A stretch of 64,000 bases of DNA, taken from positions 35,411-99,410 of the forward strand of contig JACPPJ010000054.1 in the NCBI GenBank assembly GCA_016191085.1, read 5' to 3'. How positions within the stretch are numbered: the first letter of the stretch is position 1; every line of letters starts with the position of its first letter. The position numbers and the translations under genes are program-made. Origin of the DNA: Acidobacteriota bacterium. Lineage in GTDB: Bacteria > Acidobacteriota > Terriglobia > 2-12-FULL-54-10. Below, one piece after another: positions 38,293-47,431 of this stretch. Below the pieces are notes generated by a model. That model was given only the letters and a program-made list of their open reading frames with translations, ran no database searches and was not told the origin of the DNA.

Positions 38293-38631
38293 ATGGTTAT
38301 CTCCAAGAACTCATCCGCGGCGATCGTCGTTGATCGGGACTGGGCCAACCTGGCAGGGGTGCGCATATTTCTGCGGCGATATCAGGACCCCTCGAAGGAA
38401 GTAAAAGGCTCAGATACCAGTCATCTCATTCTCGCGAAGATATTGGAATCTGAGGACCGTCATGGCCTTTGGGTGGAAATGCGCGCGGACAAAGTTCCAG
38501 CAGACCAGGTCTCTAAACCCTTAACGCTGATGATTCCCTGGACAAAGATCACTGCGATAGCTCTTACGGAAGACTGGACGCCGGCGCTCCAGGAAGAAAT
38601 GCGGCAAATCGGTTTCGTAGGACGGGCGTAA
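38293..38631 (+). CDS. Hypothetical protein, 112 residues
   Basis: Reading frame with a good ribosome binding site (AAGGAGCTTTGA before ATG) about 90 bases after the tRNA-Leu gene. The protein has no signal peptide, cysteine or membrane segment. The middle (HLILAKILESEDRHGLWVEMRAD, shortened here to LAKILESEDRHGLWVEM) and the segment LTLMIPWTKITAIAL suggest a small beta-rich fold with an amphipathic strand pattern. I do not recognise the family. Real coding is supported by codon structure and the ribosome site. Confidence 0.65.
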   Translation: MVISKNSSAAIVVDRDWANLAGVRIFLRRYQDPSKEVKGSDTSHLILAKILESEDRHGLWVEMRADKVPADQVSKPLTLMIPWTKITAIALTEDWTPALQEEMRQIGFVGRA

Positions 38632-38715
38632 CTTATTTTTCACCCGCTCAATCAGGCATGGCCAATCAGCACGCCAGCCTGGAAGCAAACCAATCTAATA
38701 AGCACCTGCACGAAA

Positions 38716-38889
38716 TCAGTTCTCATCGTCTAATTCGCTCGATTCTTCACCAGCCAACTCGACTTGAATTGCTTCCACGTCGAACGTTCGCGGGCCGTCA
38801 GTGGTCTGGACGCGTGCGACTAATTTGGGTGGGTGGTGAGCAGGCAACATTCCGTAGATGTATACGTGTTCGATATCAATTTTCACCAT
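38716..38889 (-). CDS. Hypothetical small protein, 57 residues
   Basis: Starts MVKIDIEHVYIYG at the ATG at 38889, which follows a perfect AGGAGG site; a longer upstream frame lacks this. The chain is acidic at the C-terminus (GEESSELDDEN) and otherwise looks like a short beta-strand protein. No recognisable domain. First of four consecutive small minus-strand genes. Confidence 0.55.
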   Translation of the reverse strand: MVKIDIEHVYIYGMLPAHHPPKLVARVQTTDGPRTFDVEAIQVELAGEESSELDDEN

Positions 38890-39012
38890 GGAGTACCTCC
38901 TGCGGGCTGTGATTGCACTCATGGTACAGAAGTAGTCCGGGTCCACCAATAGAGCGCAAGTAGTGTTTTCGAGTGCGACTTTCGATCTATCAGAGGGCGG
39001 GCAGAAGGAGGG

Positions 39013-39372
39013 TTAGGCGGCACGTCGGTTGCCTGATTCGGGCGGGGCTTGCCTTTCGATTCGTTTCACGAGAAACGGCTGATTGCCGAAGCGGTTTACG
39101 CCTTCCTGGTTTGCAGCCGCAGCGGAATTAAACGCACCGAAGAAGTTTTCGCCTCGGATCAGCGCGAAGCCACCTTCGTTGCCGCGGAGCAAGTCCTCTT
39201 TGATGCTCTCGAAGTAGGCGAGTTCTTTTTCCAGTCCGACCAACACAGCGATGAGGCCGGGAGTCGTTCCAGTTGTCTGTCCGGCATATTTCAATAACCG
39301 GGTTTCGAGCTGGAAGTCATTACCGGCCTCATCTGATTTAGTAGATGAGTTGAGGAGAGGAAAGGGTTGCAC
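39013..39372 (-). CDS. Small protein with DUF5678-like C-terminal domain
   Basis: Up to 119 residues from a GTG start; the exact start is uncertain because no good ribosome site is seen. The segment from about residue 48 (LEKELAYFESIKEDLLRG), through GGFALIRGENFFGAFNS, to RFGNQPFLVKRIE closely follows the pattern I recall for DUF5678, a small alpha/beta domain of unknown function in many Acidobacteriota and Cyanobacteria. Some relatives lie near toxin-antitoxin or protease genes; none is evident here. Confidence 0.55.
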   Translation of the reverse strand: MQPFPLLNSSTKSDEAGNDFQLETRLLKYAGQTTGTTPGLIAVLVGLEKELAYFESIKEDLLRGNEGGFALIRGENFFGAFNSAAAANQEGVNRFGNQPFLVKRIERQAPPESGNRRAA

Positions 39373-39396
39373 TTTTTTGCTGTTCCGGTGCCGGTC

Positions 39397-39567
39397 TCAC
39401 CCCTCCGTCCCAGTTGCCGCAATCTGATGCAACATCATTTCACTCCCGCAGCAGCAGCGGGGCAGGTTTTCCATAGTGCACGCAGGTTTTGCGCCGCGAA
39501 TGACTCTGATCTCCACGGCGCATTCTGGGTTGGGACAGGAATAAACTTCTCCCTCTCGCAAGGCCAT
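39397..39567 (-). CDS. Cysteine-rich small protein, 56 residues
   Basis: Begins MALREGEVYSCPNPECAVEI at the ATG at 39567, preceded by GGAGGTCAGA, an excellent ribosome site. It carries C11, C16, C30 and a C38-C39-C40 cluster (RCCCGSEM), which may bind zinc or another metal. I recall similar short Cys-rich proteins in soil bacteria but no function. Cytoplasmic, no membrane segment. Confidence 0.6.
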   Translation of the reverse strand: MALREGEVYSCPNPECAVEIRVIRGAKPACTMENLPRCCCGSEMMLHQIAATGTEG

Positions 39568-39691
39568 TCTGACCTCCTCCGGGTGGTTCAAAGCTGTAGT
39601 TCAACACATTCTTAGATGCCGCAGGAGTCCGCCCCGAATACACGGGAATCATCAGTTGCGGCGAATTCGGGCAGGGTATGCGTGAAGAGAT

Positions 39692-39925
39692 CTATGTAGC
39701 CGTAGGCGTCGCAACGAGAACGTCCTTGCGTCGCCGATTAACCGCTCGTGGCCCATATTGAGCCGCCCTGCAAGCTCTCTTTCGACGTTTCGGCTGTTCG
39801 CTCTCACGCGCAAGTCTCTTCAGCATTTCCCGCGTTGATTTCTTGGGGAACACAAACTTCAGCAATTCTTCGCTGGTCATCTCTCGCCCTGGCTTTTTCG
39901 GCACCTTTTGTTTTTTAGGAGACAT
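39692..39925 (-). CDS. Basic small protein, 77 residues, function unknown
   Basis: A very lysine- and arginine-rich chain (MSPKKQKVPKKPGREMTSEE, then LKFVFPKKSTREMLKRLA). A GGAG lies 9 bases before the ATG. The central helix TSEELLKFVFPKK could bind nucleic acid, and the length and charge would fit an antitoxin or a DNA-binding accessory protein, but no partner is present. Starts only 3 bases from the divergent start of the IS1595 remnant. Confidence 0.45.
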   Translation of the reverse strand: MSPKKQKVPKKPGREMTSEELLKFVFPKKSTREMLKRLARESEQPKRRKRACRAAQYGPRAVNRRRKDVLVATPTAT

Positions 39926-39928
39926 TGT

Positions 39929-40364
39929 ATGAACTCCATGCGGAATATGAAGCTGATGACGCTGATGGAAGACTTTGATGAGAACAATGAAAGCCGGACA
40001 GCATTAGAACCGCTTCGTTAGCCCGATGGCATTGAGTGCCCTCGCTGCAAAGGCAAGACGATCTGAAGGATTCGAAAGCGCGCCCAGTTTGATTGCGATT
40101 CATGCCGGTACCAGTTCTCCGTAACATCTGGAACGATCTTCCATGACTCCCACTTGCCGCTGCCAAAGCGGTTCGCGACTACGTATTTGATGTGCGAATC
40201 CAAGAAGGGAATCTCCGCAAATCAACTCAAGCGCACCCTGAAGGTGAGCTACAAAACCGCGTGGTATCTCTGCCATCGAATACGAAAGGCGATGGCGGAA
40301 ATGAATCCGCCAAAATTGAATGGCACGGTCGAGGTGGATAAAATGTTCGTGCAGGAACGATCCA
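39929..40364 (+). pseudogene. IS1595-family transposase remnant
   Basis: One reading frame from the ATG at 39929 (after AGGAGACATTGT) encodes the N-terminal zinc ribbon of an IS1595 transposase (IECPRCKGK ... FDCDSCRYQFS), then the conserved segment HLPLPKRFATTYLM...KGISANQL and the start of the catalytic domain (EVDKMFVQER, containing the first Asp). It is interrupted by TAG at 40019 and TGA near 40064, and the frame runs into unrelated sequence at about 40365, so most of the DDE domain is missing. No inverted repeats of the original element were identified. Confidence 0.75.
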
Positions 40365-40446
40365 TGCCGGGGCCCGGAACTTACCGCTTGGTAGTAGTTC
40401 AACCTGGCCCGGCGGTGCGGTTTCCAATCAGTTCTTCTATTTCATC
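40365..40446 (+). pseudogene. Fragment of the C-terminal Ig-like (IPT/TIG) domain of an amidohydrolase
   Basis: Directly after the broken transposase. The bases resemble 60301-60380, the 3' end of the amidohydrolase gene, and translate as PGPGTYRLVVV, then after a one-base loss as GGAVSNQF-YFI, against PGPGTYPVVVI and GGAVSNQFYLI in the intact gene. Evidence for a second, now deleted amidohydrolase copy at this boundary of the catabolic locus. Confidence 0.65.
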
Positions 40447-40532
40447 GGGCAGCATGCCTTAAGTTTCATCTGTTAGAAACCGGGACTGCTGCCCGAATTC
40501 TTTTGCGGATCCAACGGTGTGTCGGCTCGCGC

Positions 40533-42266
40533 TCAAGCCGCCGCAGTTGCCGCGTGTTGGGTTGCTAAGTAGCCAAACGTCATACCCGCCATCAGTGAGA
40601 ACCCCGCCTGGTAACCGATTCCCCAGAGTCGGCTGGCCGCCACGGCGCCACAAGCATATAGATTGGGGATGGGTTCCTGCGTAGCATGATGGAGTACTTG
40701 CGCCTTGGTATTCACGGCAACTTTGGTACCCGCCCGGAATGGGTCCGAAGCCGGAGTCAACTGCACTCCGTAGAACGGGGACTTTTCTAGGGACCCTATC
40801 GTCTCTGGCCTGCGGTTGAACTCCGGATCTTTTCCACGGCGCGCGGTCTCATTGTAGCGAGCTACTGTGGCTTGTAGTTTTGCGGCGGGTATCTTCAGTT
40901 TCTCGGCCACCTGGGCCAGAGTGCTTCCCTTGGCCACCCAGTCCTCCAGGGCGTCGGTGTTCCCCGGGGGTAGCCCATCAAAGATGTGCTTCTGCAAATA
41001 CAGTGAATCGAAAATGAGATAGCACGGGATGTTTTGAAACCGGTGGTGGTCCCACACCTCGAACTCATTGAGCTTGGCTCCAAATTTTTGAAAGAACGAC
41101 TCATCGGCGAATCTCTCACCAAAACGATTGACGACGATGCTATGGCTCATCTGTAGCTCGGCGTTGGGCCGACCCGCCGCAGAGCCGTTGGGGAAATCTT
41201 CGCCGGGCGCATGGAGCGTAGCCATGGGGACGACAAAGGATTCGCTGTCGATCAATCCACCGACTTCACCCGCCAGCATCCAGTTAGGGCCGTGGCCGCC
41301 TCGTCCGTTGACATCTCCGCCCACACCAAGCACTACCCCCCGGCGGGCTCGGATGTTCTCACGCTTCCCCTTGTGATTTATCGTGATGCCGACTACGCGC
41401 CCGTTTTCCACTAGCACCTTTCCCACAGGGGTCTCGGTACGCACCTCGATGCCGCGCTTCAGGATTCCCCGGAAAAGATAGCTGATGAGGGCGTTGCCCT
41501 CGACGCGCTGGGCCTCATCTGCTTTTAGTATTTCCTCCACCTTGGCAGGTCCCAGCACTTTGCGCCAAGGTTCGATACGGTTGTTCATGTAACGGTATGG
41601 CCCGAAATTCTCTAGCCGTTCTCCAACCTTACTGCCCTCCAGGGCTTCGGCAAAACCGCGGACAAACACGGACATTTGCACTTTTTGACGCCACTCCCCC
41701 AAATCTTCGGCCGGGAACGGCTCATAGTTGATCAAGCGGCCGAGCTTGCGGGAACCTTTTGCGACTGGATAATAGAACTCGCTCCCAGCCAGGCGGAACT
41801 TAAAGCCCACCTTGTCACGCAGATATTCCAGTACCTGGGCCGCGTTGTCCACGAATGTCTCCGCATATGCCGGCACGCTGTAGCCTCCGCCGACGAACTG
41901 CAAGTAGTCCAGAGCATCCTGGCGGGAATCCGGTATTCCTTTGGCTTTGGCTAGATAATTTAGCGGCACCCAGATGCTGCCGCCCGACTGGGCAGTTGTC
42001 CCACCGATCATCGCCGACTTTTCCACCAACAGGGTCTTAAAGCCCTTGTCGTGGCCGAAGATCGCCGATGCACAGCCGGCGGCTCCTGCCCCCACGCAGA
42101 TCCAATCATACTCGGATGACCAGTCCGCCACCGCCTTACTTTGACATCCAATCGATGGGAGTGTTGCGGCCGCAACCGCCGCCACGGCTCCTCCTCCCAG
42201 GGTTTTTACGAATCTCCTTCGCGAGGCGGATACCTTCGTTTTCTTGCTTGGGTCTTTGTCTACCAT
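40533..42266 (-). CDS. Tat-exported FAD-binding oxidoreductase (fumarate reductase/3-ketosteroid dehydrogenase superfamily), copy A
   Basis: A 577-residue flavoprotein. The N-terminus has a twin-arginine signal SRRRFVKTLGG (15-25) and a hydrophobic stretch ending at C41. The FAD dinucleotide fold is at about 54-85 (GAGAAG at 59-64, then LVEKSAMIGGTTAQSGG). The C-terminal FAD motif is LYACGAVAASRLWGIGYQAG. The catalytic domain has VVNRFGERFADESFF, where family members place substrate and proton-transfer residues. Members oxidise or reduce C-C bonds next to carbonyls. Its paralogue is at 45607-47358, each downstream of a TonB receptor gene, so it should act on whatever that receptor imports. 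The electron partner is unknown. Confidence 0.82.
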   Translation of the reverse strand: MVDKDPSKKTKVSASRRRFVKTLGGGAVAAVAAATLPSIGCQSKAVADWSSEYDWICVGAGAAGCASAIFGHDKGFKTLLVEKSAMIGGTTAQSGGSIWVPLNYLAKAKGIPDSRQDALDYLQFVGGGYSVPAYAETFVDNAAQVLEYLRDKVGFKFRLAGSEFYYPVAKGSRKLGRLINYEPFPAEDLGEWRQKVQMSVFVRGFAEALEGSKVGERLENFGPYRYMNNRIEPWRKVLGPAKVEEILKADEAQRVEGNALISYLFRGILKRGIEVRTETPVGKVLVENGRVVGITINHKGKRENIRARRGVVLGVGGDVNGRGGHGPNWMLAGEVGGLIDSESFVVPMATLHAPGEDFPNGSAAGRPNAELQMSHSIVVNRFGERFADESFFQKFGAKLNEFEVWDHHRFQNIPCYLIFDSLYLQKHIFDGLPPGNTDALEDWVAKGSTLAQVAEKLKIPAAKLQATVARYNETARRGKDPEFNRRPETIGSLEKSPFYGVQLTPASDPFRAGTKVAVNTKAQVLHHATQEPIPNLYACGAVAASRLWGIGYQAGFSLMAGMTFGYLATQHAATAAA

Positions 42267-42347
42267 TCCGGAACCTCAATTTCTTTCAGTGATTAAGGAA
42301 TTAGCCAATACCTTGGCAATAATCAATCAGGTCATGTTCTCTTGCAA

Positions 42348-45300
42348 TTAAAACAACAGCTTCAGCGCAAATTGAATCTGTCGCGAACTGGTCGCCGTGT
42401 TGGTGATGAGGCCCGCATTTCCCAACGGAGTTGCTGTCTGTCCGAAGACCGTCCGGTTCGGCGCATCAAAATTGGCTCGGTTGAGGAGGTTGAAGAACTC
42501 AGCGCGAAATTCCAGTTTGCCACTCTCCCCTAATACGCCTAATGCTGTATCTTTTACAAGTGAAAAGTCCCAGTTAGCCAGACCAGGACTACGCAGAATA
42601 TTCCGGCCGGCCGTCCCGAGGTAACCTAATTCCGGAAGGCTGAAAGCGCACGGATCGAAATACAAATCCGCGCCTCCCAGTTTCCTCCCACTCGCGACGC
42701 CCGGACAGCCACGGCTTGCGCCGTTCGTAATATCTTCATTGCTGCGCCCGGCCACCAAATCCGGCCGGTCAATGTTTGCAGCCCCGCCCCCGACCTGAGT
42801 TCGCGAACGATTGGTCTGCAGGGAAGGGCTGAAAGGCGCTCCGGTCTGCAGGGACAGGATGCTACTGACTCCCCAGCCATTCAAAAGCTTGTCCAGAACT
42901 GCTCCCGATGAGATCAGATCTGGCAGTCTATAGATGGCGTTGAGCCGCCAGTTGTGGGTGGCATCAAAGTTGGCCGGAGCCCGGTCCAGTCTCAAAAAAT
43001 CCGGATGCACCGGCCAGGAACTGCTTGTATTGTTGTCGTTGACCAACTGCGACTGCGTTTGGTCCATTGTTTTCGACCAGGTATAGGAACTCTGGAATTG
43101 CAGGCCCTTGCTTAACCGCTTTGTGAGCCCGAACTGCAAAGAATCATACCAGGAGTCGCCTCCCGCCGTTTTCAATTCGACTGTGGTCCAATTGGGATTG
43201 ATCCGGGGCTCGTTACCTCTCCAAAACGGGCGGCCGTCGGCCAGAATCTGAGGTACGGTGGGGTTGCCTTCCCTAGTCATCATGAGATTGAGACCGCGCG
43301 AACCAGCGTAGGCTAAAGTCAAAGCCATTTCCGAGGGCAACTGCTGCTCAATCGTCAGGTGGTACTGTAACATATGCGGTTGCTGTAGATTGTAATCCAG
43401 CGGACGAAGGGCCCTTCCCACCAGCCCGGCAGGGATCACGAATGGGATCGTGAACGGGATCGGCGGCGATACCGTGCTCTGGCTGGAGAACGGCGGAGTC
43501 GTCCCGGTTCCGATCAACAGCGTACTGCCGACATTCCCCAGATCATAAAGGAGCCCAAAGCCGCCCCGAACCGCGGTTTTTCCATTTCCTCGAACGTCCC
43601 AGGCAAAACCAAACCGGGGACTCACATTGCGGAGCGTCGCGTTCCGAAACGGGGGCCCGATGGTGAAGCTAGAGCCCCGCACAATGTCTCGCAACGCCGA
43701 TCCGCGGCCCCGCACCTCCTGTACCTCCGTCTGGAACTCATATCGCAATCCCAGGTTGAGCCTGAGGTCCGATCGGACGGGGAAGTCATCCTGCGCATAA
43801 AATCCGAGTGTGGTGTAGTGATAGGTTCGATCCACCACCGAGCCAGGCGTGACGGCGTTCAACGTTGTCGGCTGCGCCAGTAAGAAATTTCGAACATCGG
43901 CAAATGTCACCGTGCCCCGGACATTGGTGCCGTTATTCAGGTATTGCTGGTACCGGTTGATGAGCGCGCCGAACTTCAGCGAGTGGCGGCCCGCCGTGTA
44001 AAACAGATCGTCGCTCCAGGTGAAAATATTCTGCTTGAGCTGCAGCGGCGTGATGTTGTTGGGACCCATGGCAGACACGCCCCCAATGCTGATCTGCCCC
44101 AGGTCTCGACCGGGAAGAAAGGAAAACTGGGGACCACTGACGTCGTTAGGAGAACTCAGAAAGATGTTTGTGCGGCTGTAAGAAAATCGGATCGTATTCA
44201 GCAGCGCGGGCGAGAAAATATGGCTATCTGATAACGTGGCATATTGCGCCCGATTGGTCTTGACCGTCTGGAACTGGGGAAAAGGCAGCGCCTGAATCAA
44301 CTCGGCGTCAGAGGCCGTATATCGGCCAAAGATCATATCGCTATTCGAATATGAAGTATCGACGCGCATCTGGCCATAGTCTTCCCGGGTCGGCTGACTG
44401 AACGGGAACGTAAACTGATTGTTAGGCAAGTTCGGATCCGGATAGAGCGTCAAGAGAGGCCTGATCACGGGACTAATCTGTGGCACCAGGCCGCCGTCTA
44501 CCTTGCTGGAAGGGGCAATCGTGTTGGAGACGCTCGTAATGCCCAACCGCTCACGCAACCCTTCATACACGCCGTAGAAAAATGTCTTGTCTTTCTGGAT
44601 CGGGCCGCCAAAGGATGCTCCAAAATTGTTGCGCTTGAATTCCGGCAGACGGCCGGGCGTGATCGCGGTCTTGCGGTCGAAGAAATTCCGCGCGTCGAGA
44701 TTGTCATTCCGCAGATACTCGAACAGCGAACCGTGAAACGCGTTGGTGCCGCTCTTGCTCACGATCATTGTCTGGCTGCCCATGGTCATGCCGTACTCGG
44801 CGCTGAAAGAATTCGTCACCACACGGTATTCGCGAATTCCCTCAAGTCCCAGCGTGGAGCCGCTGACGGATGCCGAAGTTGCACCCATAAGATTCTGCAT
44901 GATGGCGCCGTCCAGCAAGTAATTGTTGGAACGGATCGGAGCACCATTGCTACTCAGCCATGTGCCCGTCATGGATCCGGTATAAGTACGATTGCTCTGC
45001 TGTTGCACGCCCGGCTGCAGCAACGTCAAATCAATATAGTTGCGACCGTTTAAGGGCAAGTCAGCGACACGCTGCTCGTCCACCAAGCCGCCGAGCGAGC
45101 CGGTCGTCGTATTCACCAGTGGAGCTTCTGCCGTCACGGCCACCGTCTGTTCCACGGCCCCAAGCTCCAGCGTGAAGTTCACCACCGCTTCCTGCCCCAC
45201 GGTGAGGGTCAGGCCGCTTCGCACTTCTGAACGGAATCCCGCATGCTCCACGCGCACTTCGTACGGGCCGACGGGGAGCGCGGAGAACCGATAGGAGCCG

Positions 45301-45524
45301 TCCGCGGCGGTGAGCGCGCTGCGAGTCTGCCCGGTCTGTTGGTGGCGGGCAGTCAAAGTAGCCTCGGGCATGACGGCTCCGCTGGCGTCCCGTACCACCC
45401 CCAAAATGGTCGCTGTAGGTAATTGGGCTAGCGAGCCTCTGGTTCCGCAAACAAGTATCATGAGTGCCACAAGAAGAGTTTCTCGCAGACCCGCTGCCGG
45501 CCTCGATATTAAACGCAAACGCAT
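42348..45524 (-). CDS. TonB-dependent receptor with carboxypeptidase-regulatory domain, copy A
   Basis: A 1,058-residue outer-membrane protein. The ATG at 45524 follows AAGGAGGTCT, and starts a signal peptide ending at SLAQ. Next is a CarboxypepD_reg domain (about 35-115: TATILGVVRDASGAVMPEA ... LPVGPYEVRVE), then the plug (about 125-240, with LPLNGRNYIDLTLLQPG and EYGMTMGSQ) and a large beta barrel ending in FALKLLF with the terminal aromatic residue. This Oar-like type is expanded in Acidobacteriota. The paralogue at 47432-50617 is encoded beside the other FAD-oxidoreductase. Substrate unknown. Confidence 0.88.
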   Translation of the reverse strand: MRLRLISRPAAGLRETLLVALMILVCGTRGSLAQLPTATILGVVRDASGAVMPEATLTARHQQTGQTRSALTAADGSYRFSALPVGPYEVRVEHAGFRSEVRSGLTLTVGQEAVVNFTLELGAVEQTVAVTAEAPLVNTTTGSLGGLVDEQRVADLPLNGRNYIDLTLLQPGVQQQSNRTYTGSMTGTWLSSNGAPIRSNNYLLDGAIMQNLMGATSASVSGSTLGLEGIREYRVVTNSFSAEYGMTMGSQTMIVSKSGTNAFHGSLFEYLRNDNLDARNFFDRKTAITPGRLPEFKRNNFGASFGGPIQKDKTFFYGVYEGLRERLGITSVSNTIAPSSKVDGGLVPQISPVIRPLLTLYPDPNLPNNQFTFPFSQPTREDYGQMRVDTSYSNSDMIFGRYTASDAELIQALPFPQFQTVKTNRAQYATLSDSHIFSPALLNTIRFSYSRTNIFLSSPNDVSGPQFSFLPGRDLGQISIGGVSAMGPNNITPLQLKQNIFTWSDDLFYTAGRHSLKFGALINRYQQYLNNGTNVRGTVTFADVRNFLLAQPTTLNAVTPGSVVDRTYHYTTLGFYAQDDFPVRSDLRLNLGLRYEFQTEVQEVRGRGSALRDIVRGSSFTIGPPFRNATLRNVSPRFGFAWDVRGNGKTAVRGGFGLLYDLGNVGSTLLIGTGTTPPFSSQSTVSPPIPFTIPFVIPAGLVGRALRPLDYNLQQPHMLQYHLTIEQQLPSEMALTLAYAGSRGLNLMMTREGNPTVPQILADGRPFWRGNEPRINPNWTTVELKTAGGDSWYDSLQFGLTKRLSKGLQFQSSYTWSKTMDQTQSQLVNDNNTSSSWPVHPDFLRLDRAPANFDATHNWRLNAIYRLPDLISSGAVLDKLLNGWGVSSILSLQTGAPFSPSLQTNRSRTQVGGGAANIDRPDLVAGRSNEDITNGASRGCPGVASGRKLGGADLYFDPCAFSLPELGYLGTAGRNILRSPGLANWDFSLVKDTALGVLGESGKLEFRAEFFNLLNRANFDAPNRTVFGQTATPLGNAGLITNTATSSRQIQFALKLLF

Positions 45525-45606
45525 AGACCTCCTTACGTGATGGCTCCGGTCAGGAACCAATCCCAACAGCATTTTCGGAACGCCAAAAACCAATGTTGAT
45601 CCCATG

Positions 45607-47358
45607 TCAGCAACCGAGCTTCGCAGCATTTTCGGCCGCCAAAAAACCAAATGTTGCGCCCGTCGTCAACGACAATCCGCCTTGGTATCCAATGCCCCAG
45701 ATGCGGCTGGTCATGATCCGCGTCGGGACCGCATACAATCCTGGAATCGGCTTTCCCGTGGCGTGATGCAAAACTTGGGCATTCGGGTTGATAATAATTT
45801 CTGTGTCACCACGCAATGGGTCAGGCGTCATCATCTGCACACCGTAGAATGGCGGCTTCTCGATGGCACCCAGCGTCTTCGGGTCTCGATCGAAATCCTG
45901 GTCCTTTCCCCGCCGGACGTGCTGGTTGAAACGAGCCACCGTGGCTTGCAGCGCCGCGGCCGGCAATCTCAATTTCTGGGCCACTTCGGCGACCGTCTTG
46001 CCTTGCGCTACCCAATTGAGACCCTCGTCCTCACCCGGAGGCATCCCGACGAAGGAGTACTTCTCAATGAGGTTGTGATCGAAGATGAAGTAAAAGGGGA
46101 TGTTCCGGAAGCGATGTTCTCCCAGGCGCTCAAATTGATTCGTCTTCTCGCCGAGACCTTGGTAGGGGGTTTCGTTGGCGAATCGTTCCCCAAAGCGATT
46201 TACGATCAGGCTGTGGCGCATGCGGTTTTCATAATTGATCCGGGTGGCGGGAGATCCGTCAGGGAAGTTTTCGCCGGGCACGTGCAACGCCGCCGTCCCT
46301 TGAATGGACGCCACGGTGTACACTGCTGCTCCTGCGGCAGTGGCCAGCCGCCAATTGCCAGCTTCAGTGCTGGAGTCGCTGGGGGAGTCTGCCATGGGGC
46401 CCCCGATGCCTAACAGAATCCCTTTGGTCGCTCTGATATTCTGTTCCGCGCCCTTGGAGCGGACAGCCACACCCATTACGCGGCCATTCTCGATGAGCAG
46501 TTTCTCTGCGATCGTTTCGGTACGGACCTCGATGCCACGCTGCAGGACGCCCCGGAACATGTAAGCCGCCACCGCACCTCCCGCCATGCGGCGCTTCTCA
46601 TCCTCTTCGAGGATAGGTCCCAGTTGATCGCCTAACCGTTTCTTCCAGAGGCGCACGCGCCAATCGGAGGGATTCCGGAGCGGGCCGTACAGAGGTGTGG
46701 TGCCTCCGGCGATTGCTGGATTATGCTCCTGGCGGCCCAGAGCCTGCGTCAAGCCACGATAGAAGATTGAAAGTCGCACTTTGCTACGCCAGTCGCCGAG
46801 CGTTTCGGCGGGAAAAGGCTCGCAGGCGAGAAGCCTCCCGCGGCCTTTGGTGCCAGCAGCATTCGGATAGAACTCCGACAATTCGCTTGGCATGAATTTG
46901 ACGTCTGCTTTTTGCTGAAGGTATTCGATGACGCGAGGAGCATGATCCACCAGCGCTTCTCGCATTTCAGGAACGCCATATCCGCCGGAAATGTAAGTGA
47001 GATACGCGAGGGCCTCTTCGCGCGAATCGGACTGTCCAGCCGCCTTCAAAAAATGGTTCATCGGCACCCACAATGTTCCCGCAGCCTGCGAAGTGATGCC
47101 TCCAATTGTCTCCGACTTCTCAATCAGCAGCGTTTTCATTCCCTGATCGTGGGCCGCAATGGCTGCCGCGCAACCGGCCACACCCGATCCGACTGAGATC
47201 CAGTCATAGGTGGAGGCCCAGTCAATCGAGTGGGAACTCGAGCAGCCCACGGAACCAGCCCAAGCAGCGGAGACCAGCGCACCTTGCCCTAAGCCCGCTA
47301 CAAATTTCCTTCTTGACGCGGATATTTTCTCTTTACTCTTTTCCGGCTCTCGCCCCAT
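45607..47358 (-). CDS. Tat-exported FAD-binding oxidoreductase, copy B
   Basis: A 583-residue paralogue of the flavoprotein at 40533-42266. It has a Tat signal (SRRKFVAGLGQG at 15-26), a Cys at 39, the FAD loop GSGVAG (57-62) followed by LLIEKSETIGGITSQAAG, the conserved IVNRFGERFANETPY segment and the C-terminal FAD motif LYAVPTRIMTSRIWGIGYQGG. Many residues differ from copy A outside the motifs, so the duplication is old and the two may act on related but different substrates. It lies 73 bases downstream of the copy-B receptor gene. Confidence 0.82.
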   Translation of the reverse strand: MGREPEKSKEKISASRRKFVAGLGQGALVSAAWAGSVGCSSSHSIDWASTYDWISVGSGVAGCAAAIAAHDQGMKTLLIEKSETIGGITSQAAGTLWVPMNHFLKAAGQSDSREEALAYLTYISGGYGVPEMREALVDHAPRVIEYLQQKADVKFMPSELSEFYPNAAGTKGRGRLLACEPFPAETLGDWRSKVRLSIFYRGLTQALGRQEHNPAIAGGTTPLYGPLRNPSDWRVRLWKKRLGDQLGPILEEDEKRRMAGGAVAAYMFRGVLQRGIEVRTETIAEKLLIENGRVMGVAVRSKGAEQNIRATKGILLGIGGPMADSPSDSSTEAGNWRLATAAGAAVYTVASIQGTAALHVPGENFPDGSPATRINYENRMRHSLIVNRFGERFANETPYQGLGEKTNQFERLGEHRFRNIPFYFIFDHNLIEKYSFVGMPPGEDEGLNWVAQGKTVAEVAQKLRLPAAALQATVARFNQHVRRGKDQDFDRDPKTLGAIEKPPFYGVQMMTPDPLRGDTEIIINPNAQVLHHATGKPIPGLYAVPTRIMTSRIWGIGYQGGLSLTTGATFGFLAAENAAKLGC

Positions 47359-47431
47359 GGTAATGAAGGCCTCCTTGGATTGGCCGCATTGGCGGCAGAA
47401 AGAAAATTTAACACGGACAGGTCGATCCTAC

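Noticed and set aside
45604..46413. Plus-strand frame of 269 codons over the copy-B flavoprotein
   Set aside because: Antisense to the conserved C-terminal FAD domain; no ribosome site.
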